From Vinca minor (Eukaryota; Streptophyta; Magnoliopsida; Gentianales; Apocynaceae), in the NCBI GenBank assembly GCA_026122235.1, contig JAOCZM010000112.1, forward strand, positions 558,001 to 622,000: 64,000 nt of DNA. Direction: 5' to 3'. Positions 45,666 through 56,900 of the stretch are shown here, one piece after another. Within the stretch, counting starts at the first letter, position 1. Every line of letters starts with the position of its first letter. Position numbers and translations under genes: made by a program. The notes under the pieces were generated by a model. It saw nothing but the letters and a program-made list of their open reading frames with translations, was not told the origin of the DNA and did not search any database.

Positions 45666-46870
45666 TTGGACAAGAACGGTTTTGAGATTTCGATCAAAAA
45701 CCAACGATTGTCGTTATTTCTGGATAATATGTTTTATGCAAGCGCCTCTTTAATTAATGGTCTATATATTTTAGACCTTGATATGCCAATTTTAAACATA
45801 AATACCAAAAGGATTAAGACTAATGATTCTAATCCGACATACCTGCAGCATTGTCGCTTAGGCCACATAAAGCGAAGATCGCATATCCAAACTCCATAAA
45901 GATGGGCTATTAGAATCATTTGACTTCGAGTCTTATGATCGATACGAATCTTGTTTATTGGGTAAGATGACGACATCACCTTTCACTAAGCTAGGTGAGA
46001 GAGTGATGATTTATTAGGACTAATACATAGTGATGTATGTGGCCCTTTTAATATACATGCGAGAGGTGGTTACCTCTACTTCATTACCTTTACTGATGAC
46101 TTCAGTAGGTATGGATATGTGTTCTTGATGAAACACAAATCCGAAGCATTTGCTAAGTTTAAAGAGTTTAAACTTGAAGTAGAAAACCAACTTGGCAAGA
46201 GTATTAAGATTCTTCGATCTGATCGAGGAGGAGAATACTTGAGTCAAGAATTTGCGTGACTATCTAAAAGCTTGTGGAATCGTTTCACAACTTTCTCCTC
46301 CAGCCTACTCCACAATGGAATGGTGTATCCGAAAGGAGGAACATAACCTTATTAGATATGGTTCGTTCTATGATGAGTCACACGAGCTCGCCCAATTCCT
46401 TTTGGGGACACGCACTAGAGACAGCAGCTTTAACACTTAACCGCGTTCCATCTAAATCAGTTGCAAAGACACCATACGAGTTATGGACTGGGAAGCGTCC
46501 CAGTTTGTCTTTCCTCAAGATTTGGGGCTGTGAAGCGTTTGTGAAACGCTCGACTTACGATAAGGCGGCTCAGAAATCTGAAAAGTGCATATTTGTAGGT
46601 TATCCTAAGGAAACTAAAGGATACTACTTTTATATCCCTAACGAGAACAAAGTGTTTGTTGCTCGCACGGGAGTCTTTCTAGAAAAAGAATTTGTTTCTA
46701 GAAACACAAGTGGGAGTACAGTAGAACTTACTCGAAGTTCCGAGACTCTCAAACTAGCACTAATGATGAGATGGAAATTGAACGAGACTCCACAAGTTGT
46801 TGTGCAGCGAGTGCCACAAAGCAGATTGTGCGGCAGACACCCAGATTCAAGAAACACAAGAATTGCGTAG
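45666..46870 (+). pseudogene. Copia integrase
   Basis: 45666-45899 gives the pre-integrase segment (LFLDNMFYASASL, CRLGHI). 46018-46256 reads HSDVCGPF and LRSDRGGEYLSQEF, the first two Asp regions of the core. 46274-46870 continues through LQPTPQWNGVSERRN (catalytic Glu), KTPYELWTGKRPS and FVGYPKETKGY. A frameshift near 46256 splits it. Confidence 0.87.
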
Positions 46871-46959
46871 AGTCCGGTAGAGTTCGTCATCCACCTCCCA
46901 GGAAAAATTTGGATTTTTCATAACGGAACATGGTGATGTTATGTTTGTGGATCACGATG

Positions 46960-48061
46960 AACCTTCAACCTACAAACAGGCAATTAATAGCCCAGATTCG
47001 AGAAATGGCTTGAGGCCATGAGATCCGAAATGGACTCCATGTACACAAACCAAGTCCGGATCTTGGTTGATCCACTGAAGGGGTAACTCCCATAGGGTGC
47101 AAATGTGTTTTTAAGATTAAAACCGACATGGAAGGGAATGTACAAAGCGTCATGAGGGCGACTCAGTCGCGAAAGGTTTCAAACAAATTCATGGTATTGA
47201 CTATTATGAGACTTTTTCCCCCTGTAGTTATGTTCAAATCCATTCGGATTTTGCTTGCTATTGCAGCTTACTATGACTACGAAATCGGCAAATGGATGTC
47301 AAAACCGCTTTCCTTAATGGAAAACTTGATGAGGATGTGTATATGACACGGCTGAAGGTTTTGTCACTCCGGGAGAATGCTTTGGGAAAAGTATGTAAGC
47401 TTCAGAGATCCATTTATGGACTCAAGCGAAAGCTTCTCGAAGCTGGAACATCCGTTTTAATGATGCCGTCCAGTGAGTTTGGCTTCATTAGAAATGAGGA
47501 TGAGCCTTGTGTTTACAAAAAGGTTAGTGGGAGCTCAATTGTATTCCGGGTTTTGTATGTAGATGACATACTACTCATTGGAAACGACATACCAACCTTA
47601 AAGTCTGTAAAGGCTTGGTTGAGTACGTGTTTCTCTATGAAAGACTTAGGCGAAGCCAGCTATATTCAGGGGAGTCAAGATCTATAGAGATAGATCCAGG
47701 GAGACTCATTGGCCTAAGTCGGAGTACATATATAGACAAGGTGCTAAAGCGGTTTAGCATGCAAGATTCTAAGAAAGGACTTTGTCCTATGGCACATGGT
47801 ACTTGTTACGTCGAAGGAACGAGTGTTCTAAAACGCCCTGCCGAATTAGAACGCATGAAAGAGATTCCTTATGCTTACGCCATAGGATCAATCATGTACG
47901 CCATGATATGTACTCGCCTGGATGTCTCGTTTGCCTTAAGCATTACGAGCGAGATACCCGATCTAATTACGGTGAACGTCATCGGATCTCGAGTCAAGAA
48001 TATCCTCAAGTACTTACGAAGGACTAAGGATACATTCTTGATTTATGGAGGGAGCGGATGA
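46960..48061 (+). pseudogene. Copia reverse transcriptase
   Basis: 47292-47687 has MDVKTAFLNGKLDEDVYMT and LYVDDILLIGND, the catalytic YVDD. 47615-48061 has KEIPYAYAIGSIMYAMICTR. Frameshifts near 47290, 47640 and upstream prevent a single product. Confidence 0.88.
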
Positions 48062-48109
48062 GCTCGTTGTAGCTCGGTTACACCGATGCTAGTTTCCAAA
48101 CCGACGAGA

Positions 48110-48590
48110 GATGATTTCGATCGCAATCGGGATATGTGTTTAACTTGAATGGAGGTGCTTGTGGTGGCGCGATTCAAAGCAATCAACCATAGCAGATTCT
48201 ACGACGAGGTCGAGTACATAGCAGCTTGTGAAGCGGCTAAGGAGGCGATTTGGATCGGGGAAATTTATTTCCGACCTCGATGTGGTTCCTAGTATTGCGA
48301 ACCCGATAGACCTCTATTGTGACAACAATGGGGCTATTTCACAATCTAGGGAACCTAGATCTCACCGAGAGGTCCAAACATGTACTACGGCGATTTCACC
48401 TAATCCGCGAGATTATAGAGAGAGTGATGTGCATATATGTAGAGTAGATTCGGCGAGACAATGTCGCCGATCCACCGACGAAGCCACCGTCGCGACGAGC
48501 GGCATGATCGTCACACTAGCTCCATGGGTATCCGATATCCGGAGGGACCGATCTTTAGAGACAAGTCATTAGTATGCCCTAAAGACCATT
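48110..48590 (+). pseudogene. Copia RNase H
   Basis: In changing frames I read a diverged GAISWK-like start, YIAACEAAKEAIW, and LYCDNNGAISQSREPRSH, which are RNase H landmarks of copia elements. 48591-48628 is a short tail with the polypurine tract GCAAGTGGGAGA. Confidence 0.82.
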
Positions 48591-48628
48591 TATTGTAATT
48601 TGGGTCTTTAGTGCAAGTGGGAGATTAT

Positions 48629-50259
48629 TGTACCGTATTTAATGTAATTTTCATTTTGATGAATAAAAAGGCAATTAATTCGAGTATTATTCATTATGTT
48701 TGTGCGTTCTTAACAACATAAATAAATAATATGTCCTTAGAATAGTATTTATAATTGTTATGAGATACTATTCTGAAAGCGTCCCTAGTCGAACATTATT
48801 TTGGAATCTTCGAGGACAATAATAATGCGCAAGACTAGTATGTGCGATGATTGATATAAGATATCGGATCGTCACATAGGTATATATGATTAGAGAATCA
48901 TTATCTTTGAGCAGGGACTCGACATGAGAAACACACCATGGGTTGTTATATAATAGTCAACGGTGTTTCTCAAAATTTTGACTGGGTTGTACATGAGATC
49001 CTTCGACTTGAGGTCTCACAAGAGTTCTTGCATGGCTAGTGTTGTTCTTTGATAATGTTAAACGCTATCCGTAATTGGGTGAGCAATAAAGGCATATATT
49101 GGGTATATCACGAATCTTGTTCAGGATGAGTGGGATGCAGAAAGGATTTGTCCCTCCTATATAGCAGGAGCGATATCTTGGGCCCCTTGATGGAGTCTGA
49201 CTAATTCATGGCCATGAACAAGTGAATCAGTATATGATATTGATGTCATTTGATTAGTCTACTCGCGAATCAAGAAACTAAAAGATTGGACAATACAAGT
49301 GTGACTTTTCCATGACTTGTGTTCAATCTAGATATCAAGGACAAAAGGATTTAACTACAAATGTCAAATGTTGTGATTATGATAAATCACCGAGATATTT
49401 ATGAATTGGGGGGTAATGATGCGTTGCTAGATACCTCTCATTACTGTGACATATGATGTCACGGCCAACATCATGGATACCTCTTGGGTCGCACTCATAG
49501 ATCAACTGGATTGGGCTTGTTGGAGTACATTTAATCTAAGGTGCGCCAATTCGATTGGGCCGGGCCGGGCTGGGATTGGATTGGGCCCTTAATCGGGTTG
49601 GGCCGACCAATATGATTGGGCCGACCGACCCGTTTGGACCGACCTTATGGCTGGAATGTTTGACATAAATTCAGCCCTCTTGATGGTGGTTAAAGTGGTG
49701 GAGAGAGTGGAGGAGTAATTCTCTCCATGATCTCCCTACTTCCCCCATTATCTCACCCCACTCTCTCTTGATAGACTAGAGGAAAAAATTCAGATTTTTC
49801 CCTATCATTCTAATCAGTTTTTCCAGCCTTATGAAGCTAAGAGAATAGAGAAAAAAATGAATTTTAGAGAAAAAAGACAAGACAAATTTCTGGACTTTTT
49901 TCTTGCATTTTTTGCTAATAGAAAAGAAGTTAGAAAGCTTGTTTCTTGTTCTTGAAAAGGTCGTTCATACTCCATCCATTGAAGAGTGTCTTCAAAGCTT
50001 CTACAAGGCGTTGGCTAGCACCAAGCAGTAGAAGACCATCTCCGGAAGATCGAGTGGATACCGGAAGAGACGGAGCCTGCAAGCGTGGTGTTCCGTTCGT
50101 TACAACAAACCGCTGAAAGCGTTTCAGCCATTCTAGCATCCATATAAGGTAAACCACTATCCCATAGTCGTAGGTACTTACTCGTGAAAGATCCTGATAG
50201 AGGCGGGTCAAAGTTATTTCCGCTGCGCTTATGTGTATGACCCGGTTATTCCTATAACA
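48629..50259 (+). repeat. Copia 3' LTR
   Basis: It is about 1631 bases, beginning TGTACCGTATT just after the polypurine tract and ending CCTATAACA. It holds repeated TTGGGCCGACC-like phrases at 49550-49650. CAACT at 50260-50264 matches CAACT at 39622-39626, on the far side of the whole copia composite. Confidence 0.82.
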
Positions 50260-50264
50260 CAACT

Positions 50265-50481
50265 TCCGTTTCCAAGGGGCAGAGGGTTTTCCTGCATGTC
50301 AATTTTTTTTTTAAAAAAAAAAAATTTGTTGTGTTGTCATTTTTTTTTTAAAATTTCAACAGTTTTGAACTATCAAACAATCTGCAAATGTGAATTTGGC
50401 ACGAAATAATTAACACCCAATTCAATTGACATAAACAAAATTACATTGGAAATAAAATTACACCCAAGTTACATAAAAACC
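50265..50481. other. Gene-free AT-rich stretch
   Basis: It starts TCCGTTTCCAAGGGGCAGAGG, the inverse of 39565-39590. T and A runs follow at 50308-50352. No gene is seen. Confidence 0.6.
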
Positions 50482-51163
50482 CTAATTATTTCGAAATTTG
50501 GGCGCAAACCGTTCCCAAACACAAGTGCTGCTGGACGATGCTTCGGACACCGGGTAGTCAGGGGGAGCCTCAAGAGTAACCTCTTCATGGAATTTTGAAA
50601 GATACCCGGCTCCATCCACAGTTGCTCTTCCTTCATACCCAAAAATATAACAAAGTAGGTTATGCCAGAATTCGCCTTTCCTCCTATACCGCTTAGTCCT
50701 TGGATGAACCTAATGCAGAGTTAAAATACAACGAAATATAAGGTATCAAATATTATATTATAAATGTTTGCTGAAATGACTGGTAACTTACTGCAACATA
50801 TTCGTTCCACTGTGCTTCAACACCACTCACATCAACATTGTTGGTTCTACCGTCGTATGTGAACCATCGTTGGTGTAAAAGTCCATCAAAATCCCAAAAC
50901 TGCCTTCGTAGTTTTGCCATACCTGCATCGATCATCTCTGTTGTGAAAAAACCACCAGTCACGAAGTTCATGGCGTAGACAATTTCGTTATACAAATCGG
51001 CCCAACTTTTTTCATCGTTGTAACTTTTTGTATTAAAATCAAATAGAATTTCTATCACCGCGTGTTCATAATCTGTAGGCCACTCATTGGTAAAATCAAC
51101 ATCCCTGAATTTTGTAACCATTTCTTTTTCAACAAATACTGAAAAGTTTGTCATTTTGAACAA
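50482..51163 (-). CDS. Myb/SANT-like DNA-binding protein, two exons
   Basis: Exon 1 is 51163-50792 and exon 2 is 50709-50482. The intron (50791-50710) begins GTAAGT and ends TTAG, and joins the frames in phase 0, giving about 199 residues. Exon 1 shows the spaced Trp/aromatic pattern of the plant Myb/SANT-like domain (NEWPTDYEHAVIEILFDF, FFTTEMIDAGMAKLRRQFWD). Exon 2 adds HPRTKRYRRKGEFWHNL and LCYIFGYEG, as in that family. A TATA-like CTATAAATA lies near 51278-51286 and a telo-box-like tract near 51498-51521. Similar proteins occur as host genes and as accessory genes of DNA transposons, and the neighbouring motifs favour the latter. It is the only gene here without a visible lesion. Confidence 0.7.
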
Positions 51164-51277
51164 ATATTTTTTAGTATGGGAAGTAAATTTGGTAGAGGGG
51201 AAGAAATTTGGATATTTGGTAGAGGGTAAGGAAAATTTATGTTTGAGAGTTGTGAATGTTGTTGATTTTGGTAAGGT

Positions 51278-51286
51278 TATTTATAG
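51278..51286 (-). promoter_or_regulatory. TATA-like box upstream of the Myb/SANT-like gene
   Basis: The minus strand reads CTATAAATA about 115 bases before the first ATG at 51163, a normal distance for a plant core promoter. Confidence 0.55.
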
Positions 51287-51497
51287 AGGGAATTTGAAAA
51301 AAGAATTAAAATATAATGTACGCTCTCGACAAGTCTCTAGAAATTGGTCAAAATTTTTTAACAAAAATACCAAAAAGTTCAGATATTTACGTTCAATAAT
51401 AAGTGGGGTCAAAAAAGCAATGTGAGAAAAGACTAGACACTGCAAAAAGGCAAGAATTTGGGGACGGAAGTTGCAATTCCGTCCCCAAGTCACGGGT

Positions 51498-51521
51498 TTG
51501 TTTAGGTTAGGGTTAGGGTTT
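51498..51521 (-). promoter_or_regulatory. Telo-box-like repeat
   Basis: The plus strand reads GTTTAGGTTAGGGTTAGGGT, which on the minus strand gives AAACCCTAACCCTAACC. Short telomere-like boxes occur in plant promoters, and this one lies about 210 bases above the TATA-like box. Confidence 0.5.
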
Positions 51522-51639
51522 GTACGATTTGGGAACGGAATTCCCACTTCCGTTTCGGTCCCAGAACGGAAGTTCCGTTCCGGACAAAAATGTTCTCCCG
51601 AAAATTTTCAGTGCCATGTTTTGTGCTTTCTGCTAAATT

Positions 51640-52790
51640 AGTGCCTGTCTAATGTAAACCCCTGTATTAGGTGTCATTACTCTGACTTATAACCGAAGAG
51701 CTACAAGTGTCTATTTTTCTTTTAAAAAATAATTATAACTTAAAAAGATAATGAAATTCCTTAAAGAATAAATAAATAAATATCAACCATCAATATATAA
51801 TATAGTAGTAACAATAATGATTTTTTTATCCCCTGAAATACTCCGACTTACGGCTCCGGTGACATTCCGGTTTGTTTCTGTATCAAGCGTTCACGTTTGA
51901 GTCCTGATTTTGAACTTCTTGATTGGTTATAATTGGACAAATCAGTGTGCTTAAACCATTTAACCTAACACCAAATCACTATTTTTATCTTGAAAATCTT
52001 GATGATCAGAGGCCCTTGAGGTCCTCAATTTCTTATCCTTATCTTTTCAAGAAATCATGAAACATATATAGACTTTAAGCTTTTCTCCAACAAGGTTCTT
52101 GTTGATTATTATCAATTGGTTGGGAGATAGGAAATTAGCCCACAGATGACCAGAAACTCGAGATTGAATGCAATGACTGGCCGGCGTTATTATTTCAGAT
52201 ATAGTTATGGATTCGTAGCGAGGGAGGAAATGGTGAAGGTGGCGCCAATATAGGACAAACTTCCTATACGAAAGCGAGCTGCAACTTTGGAGTCTAGAAA
52301 AAGAATGGTTACAACGAGAGTTTTATCGGAGACGAAGGAGGCGACCGGAGTCAGTGGTTTTTTGATTGGTGGCAATGTGCAGAAGAAAGGATTACGACTG
52401 ATTCGAATCAATCATTGGATCAGGATCCGAGTTTGCATACAATAAGGGTTACCCGAATTGACACTGGGATCCGAGATTGGGCTAGGACCTCGAATTTTTT
52501 TTTTTCTCATGATGGGCTTAATATTTCTTGGGCCATTAAATGCTCAAACCTCTGTTGGGCCATATGTGTCACCATTGGCTGGGCTACCTGAGCTAAGCCC
52601 ATTACTGAATTTTGTTGTTGTGACTGGACCTGGCCAATTTGGCATTTTTTTGGGGAATTAGACAATGAAACACAAAATGGACCTTCTCGGAAGCAAATTC
52701 CTAAATCAAAATTTTATTGTTTTTTTCTTCCGTCTCAATTATTGTTACTAGAAATTTTTCAACGGGGCTCCTGCCGTTAATCAGGGTAGG
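51640..52790. other. Unassigned region upstream of the LINE
   Basis: I see no recognisable gene. A short open frame on each strand (52205-52411 minus, 52458-52661 plus) has no family resemblance. A decayed LINE ORF1 would be expected here, but no CCHC motif is visible. Confidence 0.5.
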
Positions 52791-52807
52791 AGGCTCCTCC
52801 AAGACCA

Positions 52808-53522
52808 ATGAATTGTCTAGCTTGGAATTGTCGAGAGATTAATGACTCTCAAACAATTCAAAAATTAAAGCGCTTATGTGATGCGCATCACCTATCTATA
52901 GTTTTTCTATCTGAAACTAAATCATTGTCTAGTTCCATGGATTTTATTCGTTGTAAGCTAGGATTTTCCTTTCATTTCCATGTTAGTCGTTAAGACATTA
53001 GTGGCGACCTCGGCTTGTTCTGGAATTCTTTAATTAAGCTTGATGTTATATCTTACTCGCCGGGTCATATTGATTCTTGTGTTTCCTCTGATGAATATTA
53101 CTTTAAATGGATTTTACTGGTTTCTATGGGAACCCAGATGCTGCTCTTAGACCGCACTCTAGGCAATTACTTAAACGTTTCCATTCGGTTAATTCGCTCC
53201 CTTGGCTCTGTATGGGAGATTTTAACGAAGTCTTAAGACGAGATGAAAAACTGGTATTTTTCCAAGAAGTTAGAATTAAATTAATAACTTTACAAATGTT
53301 GTCAATGAATGTGGTCTATGTGATTTGGGATTCAGAGGTAGCCCTTACACTTGGTGTACCTTTCGGGATGAAAGGAGAAAAGTGTTTGTCCGTCTAGATA
53401 GAGATCTTGCTACTTCATCTTGGCGGAATCTCTACCCTAATTTAGCTATCCAACATTTAGCCACTAAGGATAGTGATCATCTTCCTATCTTACTTGACAT
53501 ACCTCTGCGCAAAAAAAGGTGA
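52808..53522 (+). pseudogene. LINE endonuclease (EEP fold)
   Basis: Landmarks in changing frames are MNCLAWNCREIND, FLSETKS (catalytic Glu), LPWLCMGDFNEVL (GDFN), GSPYTWCTFRD and KDSDHLPILL (SDH). This apurinic-endonuclease-like domain nicks target DNA. A TAA at 52991-52993 and several frameshifts break it. Confidence 0.87.
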
Positions 53523-54032
53523 AAAATAGCTAACAATAAACTAAGGCCCCTCCGCTTCGAACCACTTTGGTTCAAAGAGCCAGAATTTCCGGAATACTTA
53601 AATCAAATATGGACATCCCCATCTGAGACCACTGATGAAGGTCTTAGTACCGCTCTACCAAACTTTCGAGATAATCTACTAGAATGGAGCACCAGAGTTG
53701 TAGGAGACTTCCGTCTAGATAGAGGTCTTGCTACTTCATCTTGGCGGAATCTCTTGCCTAATTTAGCTATCCAACATTTAGCCACCAAGGATAGTGATCA
53801 TCTTCCTATCTTACTTGACATACCTCTGCGCAAAAAAAAAGCAAAAAAGAGCTAACAATAAACCAAGGCCCCTCCGCTTTGAACCACTTTGGTTCAAAGA
53901 GCCGGAATTTCTGGAATACAACAATCAAATATGGACATACCCATTTGAGACCACTGGTGAAGGTCTTAGTACCGCTCTATCAAACTTTCGAGATAATCTA
54001 CTAGAATGGAGCACCAGAGTTGTAGGAGACTT
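53390..54032 (+). repeat. Direct tandem duplication of about 321 bases in the LINE
   Basis: Unit 1 (53390-53710) and unit 2 (53711-54032) both begin CCGTCTAGATAGAG and end GTAGGAGACTT. They differ by scattered substitutions. The duplication repeats the end of the endonuclease and the linker to RT. Confidence 0.9.
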
Positions 54033-54067
54033 GGAGCGCAAGCTTACTATTAAAAAAAGTGATTTAG

Positions 54068-55022
54068 ATGCAATTCAGAAAATACAAGGCCTCCCACAAT
54101 ACTCTCTCTCTCTCTCTCTCTCTTAGGAGCTCGAAACCGCAAAAGGAACTAGAAAATATTCAAGAATTTAGAGAAAGCTACTGGAAAGCTCGAAGAAGAG
54201 CAACTTGGCTGGCTGAGGGGGACCGAAATATAGCTTATTTCCACAATAAGGCTTCTCAGAGAAAGGAAAAGAACTATATTGATGAAATAGTGGGTCCCGA
54301 TGGTAATCCCAGAATAGAGGAAGAGGAATTTGATGAGGTAGCCATTAATTTTTTTGAGAACCTGTTTATGGCAAACTCTGACGGAGCAAGTCTCTCGCCT
54401 CATTTGCTTACCAATAAGCTAAGTACAAGCGAAATTGATGGCCTTGAGCGACCTTTTACTCAGGAAGAAATTATAAAGGCACTTAAGCAAATGCATCCGC
54501 ACAAAGCGCTAGAGCCAGATGGAATGCATGTCATTTTTCTCCAAAAGCTCTAGTACATCCTGGGAAACTCGATCACCAACTTCATCATAAGGGTTTTAAA
54601 TGCCGGGAATAGTATAACATCTATCAATTCCACACATATTGCTCTCATTCCCAAGATTAAAAAACTTGTTTCTATGACACACTTTCGGCCCATCAGCTTG
54701 TTTAATGTTATATATAAGCTCATCTCAAAATTCTTATCAAACAGGCTTAAAATTGTCATGGATTCCCTTATTGATGAAGCTTTGAGCGCATTTCTAAAGG
54801 AGAGACTCATCACGGATAATGCTATTATCGCTTTTGAAGTGTTTCATATCCTTCAAACTATCCCGGCCAAATGGTTCCCATCAGCTAGCCCTTAAGTTGG
54901 ATAAGAGCAAAGCTTTCGATAGAGTGGAATGGAACTATCTGGAAATGGTGATGACTTGCATGAATTTTCCTCCAAAATTTCTCTCTTTGGTAATGAGTTG
55001 TATCAGAACTATGAGTTATTCC
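54068..55022 (+). pseudogene. LINE reverse transcriptase, N-terminal part
   Basis: 54068-54553 has WLAEGDRNIAYFHNKASQR and HPHKALEPDGM. 54674-54895 has FRPISLFNVIYKLISKFLSN. 54819-55022 has LALKLDKSKAFDRVEWNYLE, with the motif A Asp. The YADD motif C is missing because the element breaks at 55023. A stop and frameshifts separate the pieces. Confidence 0.88.
54103..54123. repeat. CT microsatellite
   Basis: A run of CT dinucleotides sits inside the LINE frame, reading SLSLSLSL, and is followed by a stop in that frame. Confidence 0.9.
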
Positions 55023-55191
55023 ATCTTCACGATACTGTTCACGGATTACTGTTCATCCGAGAACAAAATCAGATTTTTGTTACTGTTCATCCGGATTGAA
55101 AAAATCAAGAATAGAGAAATCAACTTTCAAGAGAATCAAGAAGCATAAAGACTCCATCTTTTTAAAGATTTCAACAAATTCATGCAAATAT

Positions 55192-55865
55192 GAGGCAACA
55201 ATTTGATCAAGTAGATGACAACTTTGATCATGATGATAAAAGGTATGGCTTCCAACATACAACAAATTCAAGATATGATGATTCCTATTTATTTTCTTGT
55301 GAGCCGCAAAGGGATTACAAAAATAAGCAAGTTAACAACTCTATTGGTGCAGTTAAGCTCCCATCTTTTGAAGGTACGAATATGCCTGAATTATTATTTG
55401 AATGGATCTTGAATTTCATAATATTTTTGCTATTCATAATTATTTGGAGGGCAAAAAGGTAAAGATGGAAGCCAAGGGATTTTATAGTAAAGCATCAACG
55501 TGGTGGAAAGAGGAAACTATAATTAGGTAAAGAGCGGGTCAACGAACTATTGAAACTTGAAATGATTTGAAAGATGAGCTGAAACGAAGGTTTGTTTCCC
55601 CATATTACTTTACTAAGCAAGCTAAACGTTTGCAAATGCTTATACAAGGTTCTAAATCCGTAGATGAATATTATGAAGCAATGCGATTAGCCATGATTCT
55701 GCTTGACAGACAAGAATATGAAGAAGTTACATTGAATCGATTCTTGGCCGGTTTGAATGATGTAGAATGCATTTATCATGTTGATATTATGGAGATGGTC
55801 GATCATGCGGAGCAAATTGAGAGGCGAATCAAAGAGAAGAAGAAAGGGACTAATTTGGCTAAATT
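55192..55865 (+). pseudogene. Gag fragment, family C-like, plus strand
   Basis: 55192-55462 reads QQFDQVDDNFDHDDKRYGFQ and KLPSFEGTNMPELLFEWI. 55567-55865 reads KDELKRRFVSPYYFTKQAKR and RFLAGLNDV, then the basic linker (RRIKEKKKGTN). It is closer to family C than to family A but diverged. It ends before the zinc knuckle. Confidence 0.82.
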
Positions 55866-55869
55866 TTCA

Positions 55870-56396
55870 AGTTTCCTAAAATACCCATTAAAATATCATA
55901 TCAAATCTAACAATAACGTGGCTGAAATCCCTCTTAAATAGAGTGGAATTTCGTAATATGAAGAGTCCCACTTTAGGTAAGACTCTTGAATCCTAAATTA
56001 AGTTAATTACCTAAAACAAAACACTACCTAACATCAGGGACAACATGTCTTATTATTTAGCTAGCTTATTTCGGCCAACATGGCTAATTAAAATAAACAA
56101 TAAAGCTGAAAATATAATTAAAGTCTTTAAAAGACTTTAATTTACAAGTTTTCTAAAATACCCTTCAACCGTTTTCCTTCCAATTGTGTATATTTCCTTC
56201 AAATTATATTTGATGGCTTTGATCCTTGTGTCTAGCTTTCTTTGATGGTTTCTTTACCTCTTGAACCTTTAGATTAGAGACTTTAAACACTTCGAACAAA
56301 GGCTTGACTTTGAAGCTCGTATTTGGGATGTATGAGTTAAGGATGAGGTCATTTATCCAAATCACCTCTCTAAGCTTCATGGTTGGTACCGTATCA
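55870..56396 (-). repeat. LTR fragment inverted relative to the gag
   Basis: It carries family C/A LTR phrases (CCCTCTTAAATAGAGTGG, AGTTTTCTAAAATACCC) and ends GTACCGTATCA at 56395. The phrase TTTCCTAAAATACCC also occurs at 55872, so it begins with a scrambled repeat. Confidence 0.75.
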
Positions 56397-56900
56397 CACA
56401 GGTTAACGTTTGGGGGAACAAATGGCTAACCACTCCGAGTACTTTCAAGTTGTTAATCCCAACTGATATGGATTTATCAAGGAAAATGATGCCCGTTTCT
56501 AGGCTCATTGATCACCAGTAAGGCACATGGGATATGGATATGCTAAAGGAATCCTTTTCATCCTATGAGACAGAAGAAATCCTTAAAGTACCACTCTGTG
56601 ATACTTGGCCTCCTAATCGTCTTGTTTGAGGATATACAAAAAATGGAATATACTCTGTCAAGTCCGAATATCACCTACAAGTCGATATCATGGCTAGGAA
56701 ACACGAGAATCCCTCAACCTCAAAGAACAACGCTGAGGATTACTGGAAAGGTATCTGGAAATTGGCTATTCCTCGAAATTACAAATTTTAATTTGGAAAA
56801 TTTTGCAAGGTATTCTCCCTACTTACAAAATTTGTCAAAGTGAGTACAAACAATAAAATCACAATGCCCTATCTGCCAAGAGGAGGTTGAAACTATTGCA
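56397..56900 (+). pseudogene. LINE zf-RVT-like region
   Basis: In changing frames it reads VNVWGNKWLTTPSTFKL and CDTWPPNRLV, typical of the region after RT in plant LINEs. Multiple stops are present. Confidence 0.78.

Larger units (their letters stand above)
43042..50259 (+). mobile_element. Copia element, plus strand, 5' LTR truncated
   Basis: The order is the last 67 or so bases of a 5' LTR (43042-43108), primer site (43110-43127), long leader, gag, protease, integrase, RT, RNase H, polypurine tract (48612-48624) and a full 3' LTR (48629-50259). The order protease-integrase-RT identifies Ty1/copia. The two LTR ends share AGGCGGGTCA and TGTGTATGACCCGGTTATTCC. Confidence 0.9.
55023..56396. 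mobile_element. Rearranged gypsy fragment inside the LINE (plus gag, minus LTR)
   Basis: Plus-strand leader (55023-55191, with TACTGTTCA repeats) and gag (55192-55865) meet LTR sequence of opposite orientation (55870-56396), which ends GGTACCGTATCA. No primer site, pol or second LTR is present, and LINE sequence is missing across the join. No target duplication was seen. Confidence 0.75.

Noticed and set aside
49930..50262. Minus-strand 110-residue open frame
   Set aside because: It lies entirely within the copia 3' LTR and has no family resemblance.
51498..51521. Interstitial telomere
   Set aside because: Only about three degenerate units of the plant telomere repeat are present. A promoter telo-box is a better fit.
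52205..52661. LINE ORF1 (gag-like) upstream of the endonuclease
   Set aside because: Position fits, but I see no CCHC knuckle or RRM-like motif, so I left it unassigned.
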